Assembly: GCF_030124375.1 (NCBI RefSeq)
Contig: NZ_JASKLS010000017.1
Location: 1-64,000 of the forward strand
Source: Sinorhizobium sp. 6-70
GTDB lineage: Bacteria; Pseudomonadota; Alphaproteobacteria; Rhizobiales; Rhizobiaceae
Direction of reading: 5' to 3'
Length of the DNA: 64,000 nt
The notes under the pieces were generated by a model. The model ran no database searches. It was given only the letters and a program-made list of their open reading frames with translations, and was not told the origin of the DNA. Made by a program: the position numbers and the translations under genes. The first letter of the stretch is position 1. The number at the start of each line of letters is the position of its first letter. Shown one piece after another: positions 8,397 through 16,876 of the stretch.

Positions 8397-9368
8397 ATGA
8401 ACGCTTTGAAAGGGTTTCTGGCCGCGTGCCTTTTCGCGCTCGCGCCGGCTGCTGCCATGGCCGAAGATCTGCCGCAATTGCGGGCAGCGATGCTGGCGTC
8501 CGGCACCGTCAACTGGGAAATTTCCACCATCAAGACCCACGAGCTCGACCGCAAGAACGGTTTCGAGCTCAACGTCCAGGACTATGCGGACAACGGGGCG
8601 ACACGCGTGGCCTTCGAGGGCGGTGAGGCGGACACCATGGTGGCCGACTGGATATGGGTTGCCAACCAGCGTGCCGCCGGCAAGGATTACGTTTTCATCC
8701 CCTATTCGCTGGCGGTCGGCGGCCTGGTGGTCAAGGAGGACAGCGGCATCGAGGCGCTACCGGATCTCGCCGGCAAAAAGATCGGCATTGCCGGCGGGCC
8801 GCTCGACAAGAGCTGGCTGATCCTGCGCGCCTATGCCAAGCAGCAACATGGCATGGATCTCGCCGCCGAGACCGAGCAGGTGTTCGGAGCGCCGCCGCTG
8901 ATCTTCAAGTCGGCCTTTTCCGGGGAGACGGCGGGAACAATCAATTTCTGGCATTTCCTGGCGAAGATGAAGGCCAAGGGCATGCGGGAGGTGATCTCCG
9001 TCGCCGATGCCGCAACGGCGCTCAAGCTTGATCCCGACATGCCGCTGCTCGGCTATGTGTTGAAGGGCGAGTATGTCGCCGCCCATCCAGACATCGTGAA
9101 GGGCCTTTACAGCGCATCGCGCGCGGCGAAGGACCTGCTGCGCAGCAACGACGCTGCGTGGGACGATTTGCGAGACCAGATGAATGCCGGAGACGACTCG
9201 GAATTCCTTGCGCTGCGCGACGGCTATCGCGCCGGAATCCCGAGCGGCAAGCCGATCGACGAGGCCGCCGCCGACCGGTTCTTACGGCTGATGGCGGATC
9301 TCGGCGGAGCGGAGCTCGTAGGCAAGGCAACAAGCCTGCCCAATGGACTGTTCCTGCGCCTTGAGTAA
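8397..9368 (+). CDS. NMT1/SsuA-type ABC transporter substrate-binding protein
   Basis: A 323-residue periplasmic protein; ATG 8397 follows GGGGAGGAGG. A signal peptide (LAACLFALAPAAAMA) leads into a type II binding fold: GTVNWEISTIKTHELDRKNG, ADTMVADWIWVANQR, LAGKKIGIAGGPLDKSWLIL. The family binds thiamine precursors, sulfonates, nitrate and related small molecules. The permease and ATPase genes follow with overlaps, forming a complete importer inside the methanol oxidation island. The ligand is unknown. A cofactor precursor or metal chelate needed by XoxF is one possibility, but that is inference from position only. Confidence 0.88.
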   Translation: MNALKGFLAACLFALAPAAAMAEDLPQLRAAMLASGTVNWEISTIKTHELDRKNGFELNVQDYADNGATRVAFEGGEADTMVADWIWVANQRAAGKDYVFIPYSLAVGGLVVKEDSGIEALPDLAGKKIGIAGGPLDKSWLILRAYAKQQHGMDLAAETEQVFGAPPLIFKSAFSGETAGTINFWHFLAKMKAKGMREVISVADAATALKLDPDMPLLGYVLKGEYVAAHPDIVKGLYSASRAAKDLLRSNDAAWDDLRDQMNAGDDSEFLALRDGYRAGIPSGKPIDEAAADRFLRLMADLGGAELVGKATSLPNGLFLRLE

Positions 9369-10122
9369 GACGCTGCAACATCCTGCGCTGGTGCGCGCAG
9401 TTTCGCTCGGGCTGCTTCTGCTGCTCTGGATCGTGGCGGCCGAACTGACGGCGGACGCATCCGTCCTGCCTCGGCCCTTAGCACTGTGGACACCCTTTAC
9501 CGAAGCGGTTGCTTCCGGCGCTTTGCCCTATCACCTCGGCATGACGTTGTGGCGCGTGGTCTGCGCCTTTGTGCCGGCGATGGCTATCGGCGTGGCGCTC
9601 GGTTACCTGATGGGGCGCGTTCCCGCCGTCGACCAATGGCTCGATCCGTGGCTTGTCGTGTTCCTCAACCTGCCGGCCCTCGTGCTCATCGTGTTGTGCT
9701 ATCTCTGGATCGGGCTCAACGAGACCGCCGCGATCATTGCCGTGGTGCTCAACAAGATTCCGAATGTTGCCACGATCCTGCGCGAGGGCGCGCGGGCTCT
9801 CGACTCGAATCTCGATGCGATGGCCAAGGTCTATCGCATGCGGTCGCTGGCAAGGCTGCGCCATGTGGTCATGCCGCAGCTCGCGCCCTTCATCGCCGGC
9901 GCTGCCCGCTCCGGCATTGCAGTGATATGGAAGATCGTACTGGTGGTCGAATTTCTCGGCCGCTCCAGCGGCATTGGCTTCCAGATCCATTTCTATTTTC
10001 AGCTTTTCGATGTGGCCATGGTGCTGGTCTACGCACTGTCCTTCATCGGCGTGATGCTGCTGGTCGAGGCGCTGATCCTGCAGCCGTCCGAACGCCGGGT
10101 CCGGCGTTGGAGGACGGCATGA
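9343..10122 (+). CDS. ABC transporter permease (SsuC/ThiX-like)
   Basis: A 259-residue inner-membrane protein with about six helices (LVRAVSLGLLLLLWIVAAEL first) of the binding-protein-dependent transport family. The cytoplasmic coupling loop is at REGARALDSNLDAMAKVYRM, the EAA-like position that contacts the ATPase. It overlaps the binding protein gene by 26 bases if ATG 9343 is used; a TTG at 9361 would give only 8 bases of overlap. Neither has a clear Shine-Dalgarno, so translational coupling is likely. Its stop overlaps the start of the ATPase gene as ATGA. Confidence 0.9.
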   Translation: MDCSCALSKTLQHPALVRAVSLGLLLLLWIVAAELTADASVLPRPLALWTPFTEAVASGALPYHLGMTLWRVVCAFVPAMAIGVALGYLMGRVPAVDQWLDPWLVVFLNLPALVLIVLCYLWIGLNETAAIIAVVLNKIPNVATILREGARALDSNLDAMAKVYRMRSLARLRHVVMPQLAPFIAGAARSGIAVIWKIVLVVEFLGRSSGIGFQIHFYFQLFDVAMVLVYALSFIGVMLLVEALILQPSERRVRRWRTA

Positions 10123-10766
10123 TCAAGATCGATGTCCGACGAAAGGCATTCGGCGAGGAGGCGATCCTGCGGGACGTCCGTTTCGAGGTGGAAGCCGGCG
10201 AGACCATTGCCATCCTCGGCGCATCGGGGATAGGCAAATCGACGCTGCTGCGGCTCATCGCCGGCATCGATCCGGCTTTCGAGGGCGAGATCACCCGCCC
10301 GGACAAGATCGCCATGGTGTTCCAGGAACCCGTTCTCCTGCCGTGGCGCAGCGTCATTGAGAACTTGACCCTGGTGCATCCGGAACTCGGGGCGCAAGCG
10401 GCGCTTTCGGCACTGGAGCGGACCGGCATCGTCGACAAGGCCCGGCTCTTTCCCGGCCAGCTTTCGCTCGGCCAGCAGCGGCGGCTGGCGCTGGCGCGCG
10501 CCTTTGCCGGGCGGCCCGACCTTCTCGTGATGGACGAGCCCTATGTGTCGCTCGATCCGAGAACCGCAGAGGAAATGTTGGCCCTTACCGAGGCGCTGAT
10601 CGCGGAAGCCGGCCCCGCCGTTGTTCTCGTGACCCATTCGGATGTCGAGGCGCAGCGGCTGGCCCGGCGATGCCTGCGCCTTGCCGGGAGACCGGCGACG
10701 ATTGCGAGCGAGCTGGCGACAGGATCGGCCTTGCTCTCAAGGGAGGTACATCATGACCGGGCTTGA
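10119..10766 (+). CDS. ABC transporter ATP-binding protein (SsuB-like)
   Basis: A 215-residue cytosolic ATPase. Walker A is GASGIGKST, the Q-loop is MVFQEPVLLPWR, the signature is LSLGQQRR (Leu for the more common Gly after LS), Walker B is LLVMDEP, and the switch His is in VLVTHSD. It is on the short side for the family (240-260 is common), ending soon after the switch. The ATG overlaps the permease stop. Together with the genes at 8397 and 9343 it forms one importer. Confidence 0.92.
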   Translation: MIKIDVRRKAFGEEAILRDVRFEVEAGETIAILGASGIGKSTLLRLIAGIDPAFEGEITRPDKIAMVFQEPVLLPWRSVIENLTLVHPELGAQAALSALERTGIVDKARLFPGQLSLGQQRRLALARAFAGRPDLLVMDEPYVSLDPRTAEEMLALTEALIAEAGPAVVLVTHSDVEAQRLARRCLRLAGRPATIASELATGSALLSREVHHDRA

Positions 10767-10887
10767 GGTCAGCCATGTCGGCGATCGCTACGAACAGCGC
10801 AAGCCACTCGATGAGGTCACTTCCCAGACGGTCGACGTCGAAAACCGCCACTTTCCGCTATATTGCCGCCAGCGGTATTTGCGTTGA
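10753..10887 (+). pseudogene. Truncated relic of a second ABC ATPase (PQQ-associated type)
   Basis: An ATG at 10753 with AGGGAGG upstream opens 44 codons. The first ~20 residues, MTGLEVSHVGDRYEQRKPLD followed by EV, match the start of ABC ATPases of PQQ-associated transporters (pattern LEVS-x-x-x-xYGQRxALDxVS). The sequence then loses all similarity before any Walker A and stops after YCRQRYLR. The ribosome site and start are intact while the rest of the gene is missing, so this looks like the 5' remnant left by a deletion. It overlaps the end of the upstream ATPase gene by 14 bases. It would explain why the type I binding protein at 5711 has no transporter. Confidence 0.6.
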
Positions 10888-10938
10888 TCCTGCGTTCTCG
10901 GGAAGGACCTGAAGGCGTTCAAGAGAGAGGAGGAACAA

Positions 10939-11508
10939 ATGCTTAAGCTACATCCGTCCATTGACAACGGCTTTCCGCCGGCCAGCCCCGGCTTTCAGGG
11001 CGGCACGCTGAAATGCAAATGCGCGACCAATCCGGTAACCGTTGAGATCGGCGCGCAAACCGCGCACAACCATGCTTGCGGCTGCACCAAATGTTGGAAG
11101 CCGGAGGGCGCCACCTTTGCGCAGATCGCCGTCGTCAGCCGTGACAAGGTGAACGTCACATCAGGTTCGGAAAGACTGCAGATCGTCGATCCAAGCGCGA
11201 CAATCCAGCGTCACGCCTGCAAGGATTGCGGAACGCACATGTATGGCCGGATCGAGAACAGCAAGCATCCCTTCTATGGCCTGGACTTTGTGCATACCGA
11301 GCTCAGCGACGAGACAGGCTGGTCGCCGCCGGAGTTCGCCGCCTTCGTATCTTCCGTGATCGAAAGCGGCGTCAGCCCCGACCGGATGCCGGAAATACGT
11401 GCCCGCCTGACGGAACTCGGCCTGCAACCCTACGACTGCTTGTCTCCGGCCCTAATGGATGCAATCGCGACCCATATCGCCAAACAGTCCGGAGCACTGC
11501 CGGCCTGA
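10939..11508 (+). CDS. gfa: S-(hydroxymethyl)glutathione synthase (glutathione-dependent formaldehyde-activating enzyme)
   Basis: A 189-residue cytosolic zinc protein that speeds the addition of formaldehyde to glutathione. The zinc-binding cysteines appear as LKCKCAT, HACGCTKCW and HACKDCGTHMYGR, in the order usual for Gfa. The length is typical. AGAGAGGAGG precedes the ATG. The gene closes the C1 island and feeds the dehydrogenase at the window start. A strong terminator follows. Confidence 0.95.
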   Translation: MLKLHPSIDNGFPPASPGFQGGTLKCKCATNPVTVEIGAQTAHNHACGCTKCWKPEGATFAQIAVVSRDKVNVTSGSERLQIVDPSATIQRHACKDCGTHMYGRIENSKHPFYGLDFVHTELSDETGWSPPEFAAFVSSVIESGVSPDRMPEIRARLTELGLQPYDCLSPALMDAIATHIAKQSGALPA

Positions 11509-11518
11509 CAAAGAGCCC

Positions 11519-11596
11519 AACGCCTCCTCCCTCGGACCCCGCCCGTTTGCCTCCCTCCAGGAGGCGCTCCCAACGGGCGGGGACTGAGGCGTTTTT
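11519..11596 (+). terminator. Rho-independent terminator after gfa
   Basis: A nested stem: AACGCCTC (11519-11526) pairs with GAGGCGTT (11586-11593), and CCCCGCCCGTT (11537-11547) pairs with AACGGGCGGGG (11572-11582). A T5 run ends at 11596. It separates the + strand C1 operon from the convergent cbb operon and could work in both directions. Confidence 0.8.
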
Positions 11597-11688
11597 ATGC
11601 CATGGAAGCCGACACAGCGGCGAAGATCGGGAGATGCCCGGCAGGGCAGAGGGGGTGGCTGCCCGTCGGCCGAAAAACGGAACAGGAC

Positions 11689-12255
11689 TCAGGCCTGGTA
11701 GGCCGATGCTTTCCATTTGATGGCACAGCCTATGGAAGGCTGTTGTTCCGACGGGCCTTTGCCAAACAGCGCGACCATGACCATTGCCTCGTAAAGGTCG
11801 CGCCTGAGATCGGCAGGGCCGATCTCCTTGCGCGAGGCGTCCAGTCGCCCGCGATATTGCAGCTTCATGTCCTTGTTGAAGCCGAAGAAGTCGGGCGTGC
11901 AGACGGCGCCATAGGCTTTGGCGACGGACTGGTCCTTGTCGTAGAGATAGGGAAACGGCAGGGCGTTTTGAGAAGCGAAGCACTTCATGTTCTCGAACGA
12001 ATCCTGCGGATAAGTATCGGCGTCATTGGCGCTGATCGCCACGAAGCCGATGCCGTGAGCTTTCAGGCCGATCGCGTCCCGAACGATCCGCCCGATGATC
12101 GCTTTCACATAGGGGCAGTGATTGCAGATGAAGGCCACGACCAGCCCCTTCGGCCCGGCCTGGTCGAATATGGAGTGGGTGATGCCGTCGACGCCGGGGA
12201 GCCTCGCGTCGACCGCCGGCCAGCCGAAGTCACAGACGGGAGGGGTGGCGGCCAT
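11689..12255 (-). CDS. Thioredoxin-like (AhpC/TSA-type) protein at the end of the cbb operon
   Basis: A 188-residue redoxin-fold protein. The active-site motif is FICNHCPYVK, a CxxC pair after the first beta strand, with a later cis-Pro region at VCTPDFFGF. No signal peptide is seen, so it should be cytosolic. It is the last gene of the cbb operon, 3 bases after rpe, which suggests a tie to redox state or peroxide during autotrophic growth. Similar proteins are annotated thioredoxin family or redoxin domain proteins; the substrate is unknown. Confidence 0.85.
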   Translation of the reverse strand: MAATPPVCDFGWPAVDARLPGVDGITHSIFDQAGPKGLVVAFICNHCPYVKAIIGRIVRDAIGLKAHGIGFVAISANDADTYPQDSFENMKCFASQNALPFPYLYDKDQSVAKAYGAVCTPDFFGFNKDMKLQYRGRLDASRKEIGPADLRRDLYEAMVMVALFGKGPSEQQPSIGCAIKWKASAYQA

Positions 12256-12258
12256 GGC

Positions 12259-12945
12259 TCACGCAGCTTTCTTCATGGCGCCATCGGAGGCCGCGCGGAT
12301 GGCTGCGATGTTTTTCGCGTAGGCCTGCTCGTTGCCGCCCTTGAACACCGCGGAGCCGGCGACCAGCACATCCGCACCGGCTGCGGCAACGAGCGGCGCC
12401 GTTTCCGGTGTCACGCCGCCGTCGATCTCGATATGGATCGGACGGCTGCCGATCATGGACTTCACGCGCCGGACCTTCTCGACGACGGATGGAATAAAGG
12501 CCTGTCCGCCGAAACCCGGATTGACCGTCATCAGGAGGATGAGGTCGAGCCGGTCCAGCACATATTCGAGGACGCTCTCCGACGTCGAGGGATTGAGCGA
12601 CACGCCAGCCTTGCAGCCGAGGTCGCGGATCGCCTGCAGCGACCGGTCGAGGTGGGTGGTCGCTTCCGCATGCACGGTGATGATGTCCGAGCCGGCATCC
12701 GCGAAGGCGCCAAGAAACGGGTCGGCTGGTGCGATCATCAGGTGGCAGTCGAACACCTTGTCCGTTCGGCTCCGGATCGCTTTGACGACGGGCGGGCCGA
12801 AGGTGATGTTCGGCACGAAATGGCCGTCCATCACGTCAAGGTGGATCCAGTCGGCACCCGCCCGGCAGACGGACTCGACCTCTTCGCCGAGTCTTGCGAA
12901 ATCGGCCGACAGAACCGAAGGGGCTATGATTGTCTTCTCGCTCAT
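12259..12945 (-). CDS. rpe: Ribulose-phosphate 3-epimerase
   Basis: A 228-residue TIM-barrel enzyme interconverting ribulose 5-phosphate and xylulose 5-phosphate in the Calvin cycle regeneration phase. Signature segments include IAPSVLSADFARLGEE, WIHLDVMDGHFVPN (metal His and Asp), MTVNPGFGGQ and IEIDGGV. The start overlaps the end of cbbX by 4 bases. As part of the operon it corresponds to cbbE of other autotrophs. Confidence 0.95.
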   Translation of the reverse strand: MSEKTIIAPSVLSADFARLGEEVESVCRAGADWIHLDVMDGHFVPNITFGPPVVKAIRSRTDKVFDCHLMIAPADPFLGAFADAGSDIITVHAEATTHLDRSLQAIRDLGCKAGVSLNPSTSESVLEYVLDRLDLILLMTVNPGFGGQAFIPSVVEKVRRVKSMIGSRPIHIEIDGGVTPETAPLVAAAGADVLVAGSAVFKGGNEQAYAKNIAAIRAASDGAMKKAA

Positions 12946-13877
12946 GACGATGTCTCCGGATGATTGGGCTCACCCATGCTGAACACGCGGCTTGCGGAAA
13001 TGTCCCGAGCCGTGATGGTTGAGAGCTGCTCGGCGTCGACGGAGCCGACGGTTTCCTCGAACAGTCGGTTCGCCTGCCGCAGTCGCGCCCGGTCCAGCGC
13101 GTTGCGGATCGAGCGTGCATTGGCGAAATGCGGCTGGCGTCGACGCCGGGCGATGTACTCGCCCATCACCGCTGTCGCCTTGGCGTCAAAGCGATAGCCC
13201 TGACGGCTAAGCATGCTCTCTGCGATCGACAGGAGCTCTCCGTCGTCGTAGTCGGGAAAGTCGATATGGTGGGCAATGCGCGAGCGGAAGCCCGGGTTGC
13301 TCTCGAAAAATCGGTCCATGCGGTCGGCGTAGCCGGCGAGAATGACGACCAGATCGTCGCGGTTGTTCTCCATCACCTGTAGCAGGATCTCGATCGCTTC
13401 CTGGCCGTAGTCGCGCTCGTTGTCCGGCCGGTAGAGATAATAGGCCTCGTCGATGAACAGCACGCCGCCCATTGCCTTCTTCAGGATCTCCTTGGTCTTG
13501 GGCGCCGTATGGCCGATATATTGCCCGACCAGGTCGTCGCGCGTCACCGACACCAGATGCCCCTTGCGGATATAGCCGAGCCGGTGCAGCAGATTGGCCA
13601 TGCGCAAGGCGACCGTTGTCTTGCCGGTGCCGGGATTGCCCGTGAAGCTCATGTGCAGCGACGGCGCCTCGTGGGTCAGACCCATTGCCCGGCGGGCCCG
13701 CTCGACGAGCAGCAGGGCTGCCGTCTCGCGGATCCGCCGCTTCACGGGTTTCAGGCCAACGAGTTCTCGATCCAGTTCGTCGAGGACTTCGGCGACGCCG
13801 GAGGCCCTGTATTCCTCGGCGAGATCGACCGATGTCGGCAGGCTTTCGGTGCTCGATTGGGCTTGCGGCATCGCCAT
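12942..13877 (-). CDS. cbbX: CbbX, red-type Rubisco activase (AAA+)
   Basis: A 311-residue AAA+ ATPase that remodels inhibited form IC Rubisco by pulling on the large-subunit C-terminus. Walker A is GNPGTGKT at residues 80-87, Walker B is GGVLFIDEAYYL, sensor 1 is VVILAGYADRMD, and the arginine finger region is NPGFRSRI. I chose ATG 13877 because an AAGGAG lies 7 bases upstream of it; a longer reading frame upstream lacks this. Length fits the family. It follows cbbS closely, in the usual order cbbL-cbbS-cbbX. Confidence 0.96.
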   Translation of the reverse strand: MAMPQAQSSTESLPTSVDLAEEYRASGVAEVLDELDRELVGLKPVKRRIRETAALLLVERARRAMGLTHEAPSLHMSFTGNPGTGKTTVALRMANLLHRLGYIRKGHLVSVTRDDLVGQYIGHTAPKTKEILKKAMGGVLFIDEAYYLYRPDNERDYGQEAIEILLQVMENNRDDLVVILAGYADRMDRFFESNPGFRSRIAHHIDFPDYDDGELLSIAESMLSRQGYRFDAKATAVMGEYIARRRRQPHFANARSIRNALDRARLRQANRLFEETVGSVDAEQLSTITARDISASRVFSMGEPNHPETSS

Positions 13878-13890
13878 CTGCCTGCTCCTT

Positions 13891-14280
13891 CTACCGTTGC
13901 GTTTCCCAGGCATAGCGCTGGTTGCGACCGCGGCTTTCCGTCCGGCTCATCCTGAGGTTCGGCTCGTTGTCGGGACGGTTGACGATGAAGGACATCGTCA
14001 CGGTCTCGAGGCCGCGGCTGGAATCGAAGGCATTCAGGCGGATGTAATCCTGCGGATGGGCCTTGCGGCAATCCTCCAGTTCCATCATGACGCCCTTGGC
14101 GTCTTTCAGGTCGAACATCGGATTGCCCCACATTTCCCAGTAGGTGTTGCGGGGGTGCGGGTCATCGGTGTGCTCGACGCCGATCGCCCATCCCTTGCCG
14201 AGACAATACTCCACCTGTGCCGTTATCTGTTCGTCTGTCAGGTCCGGCAGGAACGAGAAGCATCCTTGGGTGATACGCAT
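13891..14280 (-). CDS. cbbS: Ribulose bisphosphate carboxylase small subunit (form IC)
   Basis: A 129-residue small subunit. It begins MRITQGCFSFLPDLTDEQI and contains YCLGKGWAIGVEHTDDPHPRN (split across strands) and the WGNPMFDLKDA segment. The extended C-terminus with SFIVNRP and RYAWETQR is characteristic of red-type small subunits, which form a central beta barrel in the L8S8 enzyme. It lies 27 bases after cbbL. Confidence 0.97.
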   Translation of the reverse strand: MRITQGCFSFLPDLTDEQITAQVEYCLGKGWAIGVEHTDDPHPRNTYWEMWGNPMFDLKDAKGVMMELEDCRKAHPQDYIRLNAFDSSRGLETVTMSFIVNRPDNEPNLRMSRTESRGRNQRYAWETQR

Positions 14281-14307
14281 GTCGATTCTCCTTCTCGTTA
14301 TGTTCCG

Positions 14308-15768
14308 TCAGGCGACGCTTACGCTCGGCACGAAATCCGAAGTGTCCGTCGGGGTGTAGTTGAAGCTGATGTTGCCCCAGGTCTCGAGGGCCGCTTCGAG
14401 CGGCTTGCACCACTTGGCGGCCGCCCTGAGGATCTCAGGACCTTCGTGCGCGATGTCGCGGCCTTCGTTGCGGGCGAGCACCATGGCTTCCAGCGCGACG
14501 CGGTTGGCGGTGGCTCCGGCCTGGATGCCCATCGGATGGCCGATCGTGCCGCCGCCGAATTGCAGCACGACGTCATCGCCGAAAAGATCGAGCAACTGGT
14601 GCATCTGGCCGGCGTGAATGCCGCCCGACGCCACCGGCATCACCTTCTTGAGGTCGGCCCAGTCCTGCTCGAAGAAGATGCCGCGCTCCAGGTCGACGTC
14701 GTTCTTCATCTCGCGGCAGACATTGTAATAGCCCTGAACGGTCATCGGGTCGCCCTCGAGCTTGCCGACGGCAGTGCCCGCATGCAGGTGGTCGACGCCG
14801 GCGAGCCGCAGCCATTTGGCGATGACGCGGAACGAAATGCCGTGGTTCTTCTGCCGCGTATAGGTGCCGTGGCCGGCCCGGTGCATGTGCAGGATCATGT
14901 CATTCTGCCGGCACCATTCCGAGATCGACTGGATTGCCGTCCAGCCGATGATGAGGTCGACCATGACGATGACCGAGCCGAGTTCCTTGGCGAATTCGGC
15001 GCGCCGGTACATCTCCTCCATCGTGCCGGCGGTGATGTTGAGATAGTGGCCCTTGACCTCGCCGGTGACGGCGGACGCATGATTGACGGCCTCCATGCAG
15101 TAGAGGAAGCGGTCGCGCCAATGCATGAAGGGCTGCGAATTGATGTTCTCGTCGTCCTTCATGAAGTCGAGACCACCCTTCAGGCCCTCATAGACGACCC
15201 GGCCATAGTTCTTGCCCGAGAGACCGAGCTTCGGCTTGGTGGTGGCGCCGAGCAGCGGCTTGCCGAACTTGTCCAGCCGTTCGCGTTCCACGACGATGCC
15301 GGTCGGCGGGCCCTTGAAGGTCTTCACATAGGCGACCGGGAAGCGCATGTCCTCGAGCCTTGCCGCCTTCAGCGGCTTGAACGAGAAAACGTTGCCGATG
15401 ATCGACGCCGTCAGGTTGGCGATCGATCCTTCCTCGAACAGGATGAGGTCGTAGGCGACATAGCAGAAATATTGCCCAGGCGTTCCGGGTACCGGGTCGA
15501 CGCGGTACGCCTTGGCCCGGTACTGGTCACAGGCCGTCAGGCGATCGGTCCAGACGACGGTCCAGGTGGCCGTCGAGCTTTCGCCGGCAACGGCGGCGGC
15601 CGCCTCGATCGGATCGACCCCTTCCTGCGGCGTGATCCGGAACAGCGCGATCAGATCGGTGTCCTTCGGCTCGTAGTCGCCGTTCCAATAGCCCATCTGC
15701 GCGTATTTGAGCACGCCGGCCTTGTAGCGTTCCTTGCCCTTGATCTCTGTCTTTGCGTCGGCGTTCAT
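14308..15768 (-). CDS. cbbL: Ribulose bisphosphate carboxylase large subunit (form IC, red type)
   Basis: A 486-residue catalytic subunit that fixes CO2 onto ribulose 1,5-bisphosphate. Catalytic Lys178 lies in TTKPKLGLS; the carbamylated lysine is Lys204 in GGLDFMKDDEN, with metal ligands Asp206 and Glu207. Loop 6 is at MPVASGGIHAGQ and the phosphate site at QFGGGTIGHPMG. The length and the YWNGDYEPKDTD N-terminus are those of form IC enzymes. ATG 15768 is preceded by AAAGGA; the frame is open further upstream but that part overlaps cbbA. Confidence 0.98.
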   Translation of the reverse strand: MNADAKTEIKGKERYKAGVLKYAQMGYWNGDYEPKDTDLIALFRITPQEGVDPIEAAAAVAGESSTATWTVVWTDRLTACDQYRAKAYRVDPVPGTPGQYFCYVAYDLILFEEGSIANLTASIIGNVFSFKPLKAARLEDMRFPVAYVKTFKGPPTGIVVERERLDKFGKPLLGATTKPKLGLSGKNYGRVVYEGLKGGLDFMKDDENINSQPFMHWRDRFLYCMEAVNHASAVTGEVKGHYLNITAGTMEEMYRRAEFAKELGSVIVMVDLIIGWTAIQSISEWCRQNDMILHMHRAGHGTYTRQKNHGISFRVIAKWLRLAGVDHLHAGTAVGKLEGDPMTVQGYYNVCREMKNDVDLERGIFFEQDWADLKKVMPVASGGIHAGQMHQLLDLFGDDVVLQFGGGTIGHPMGIQAGATANRVALEAMVLARNEGRDIAHEGPEILRAAAKWCKPLEAALETWGNISFNYTPTDTSDFVPSVSVA

Positions 15769-15794
15769 GACACAGTCCTTTCCTCTGGATGTGG

Positions 15795-16874
15795 TCAGGC
15801 GGCTTGCGACCGCGCCGTCTGGGGTTTGAGCGACCCGCTCGCGTAGCGCCGGGCCATGTCCGACATCGGCACGACCCTGATGCGGGAGGCGTTGCCCGCG
15901 GTTCCGAAGGCCTCGAAGCGGGCCTTGCAGACGGCCGACATGGCGTCCATTGCGGGCTTCAGGAACTTGCGCGGATCGAATTCGGTGCGGCTCGTGTCGG
16001 CGACGCGGCGAAAGGCAGCGGCGGCCGCCAGGCGCAGATCGGTATCGATATTGACCTTGCGCACGCCGAAACGGATACCCCGCACGATCTCTTCGACCGG
16101 CACGCCGTAGGTCTCGCGCATTTCGCCGCCATGGGCATTGAAGACATCCTGCCACTCCTGCGGCACCGAGGAGGAGCCGTGCATGACGATGTGGGTGTCC
16201 GGCAGCCGGTGATGGATCTTCTCGATCACGTCCATGGCGAGCACTTCTCCGGTCGGCTTGCGGCTGAATTTGTAGGCGCCGTGCGAGGTGCCGATCGCCA
16301 CAGCCAGCGCATCGACCCCGGTCTCGCCGACGAAGCGGGCGGCTTCGTCCGGGTCGGTCAAGAGCTGCGAACGATCGAGCGCGCCTTCGAAACCATGGCC
16401 GTCCTCGGCTTCGCCATGGCCGGTTTCGAGAGAGCCGAGGCAGCCGAGTTCGCCCTCGACGGAAGCGCCGACCATGTGGGCGAGGCGGCTGACTTCGGCG
16501 GTGATCGCGACATTATAGGCGTAGTCGGCGGGTGTCTTCGCATCCTCCTTCAACGACCCATCCATCATCACCGAGGTGAAGCCATGCTGGATCGCGGTGA
16601 GGCAGGTCGCGACATTGTTGCCGTGATCCTGGTGGATGCAGAGCGGGATGTCGGGATACATCTGTTCGAGTGCTTCCATCATCTTGGCGAGCATGATGTC
16701 GTTGGCGTAGGAGCGGGCGCCGCGCGAGGCCTGGAGGATGACGGGAGCATCGCAGGCGCGCGCAGCTTCCATGATCGCCAGTCCCTGTTCCATGTTGTTG
16801 ATGTTGAAAGCCGGCACGCCATAGGCGCGTTCGGCGGCGTGATCGAGCAACTGGCGGAGCGTGATACGGGCCAT
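15795..16874 (-). CDS. cbbA: Class II fructose-bisphosphate aldolase
   Basis: A 359-residue zinc aldolase that joins triose phosphates to fructose 1,6-bisphosphate (and can make sedoheptulose 1,7-bisphosphate). Metal and catalytic segments are ICIHQDHGN-like (PLCIHQDHGNN), SVMMDGSLKED, GASVEGELGCLG and MHGSSSVP. The ATG at 16874 has an AAGGAGG site and lies just inside the 3' end of the transketolase gene; a TTG 6 bases earlier is less likely. Confidence 0.96.
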   Translation of the reverse strand: MARITLRQLLDHAAERAYGVPAFNINNMEQGLAIMEAARACDAPVILQASRGARSYANDIMLAKMMEALEQMYPDIPLCIHQDHGNNVATCLTAIQHGFTSVMMDGSLKEDAKTPADYAYNVAITAEVSRLAHMVGASVEGELGCLGSLETGHGEAEDGHGFEGALDRSQLLTDPDEAARFVGETGVDALAVAIGTSHGAYKFSRKPTGEVLAMDVIEKIHHRLPDTHIVMHGSSSVPQEWQDVFNAHGGEMRETYGVPVEEIVRGIRFGVRKVNIDTDLRLAAAAAFRRVADTSRTEFDPRKFLKPAMDAMSAVCKARFEAFGTAGNASRIRVVPMSDMARRYASGSLKPQTARSQAA

Positions 16875-16876
16875 GG

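Noticed and set aside
13594..15846. A 750-codon open frame on the + strand across the cbbX-cbbS-cbbL region
   Set aside because: It is antisense to three clear genes, low in complexity (rich in Arg, Val, Asp, His), and has no recognisable domain. It results from GC-rich codon use.
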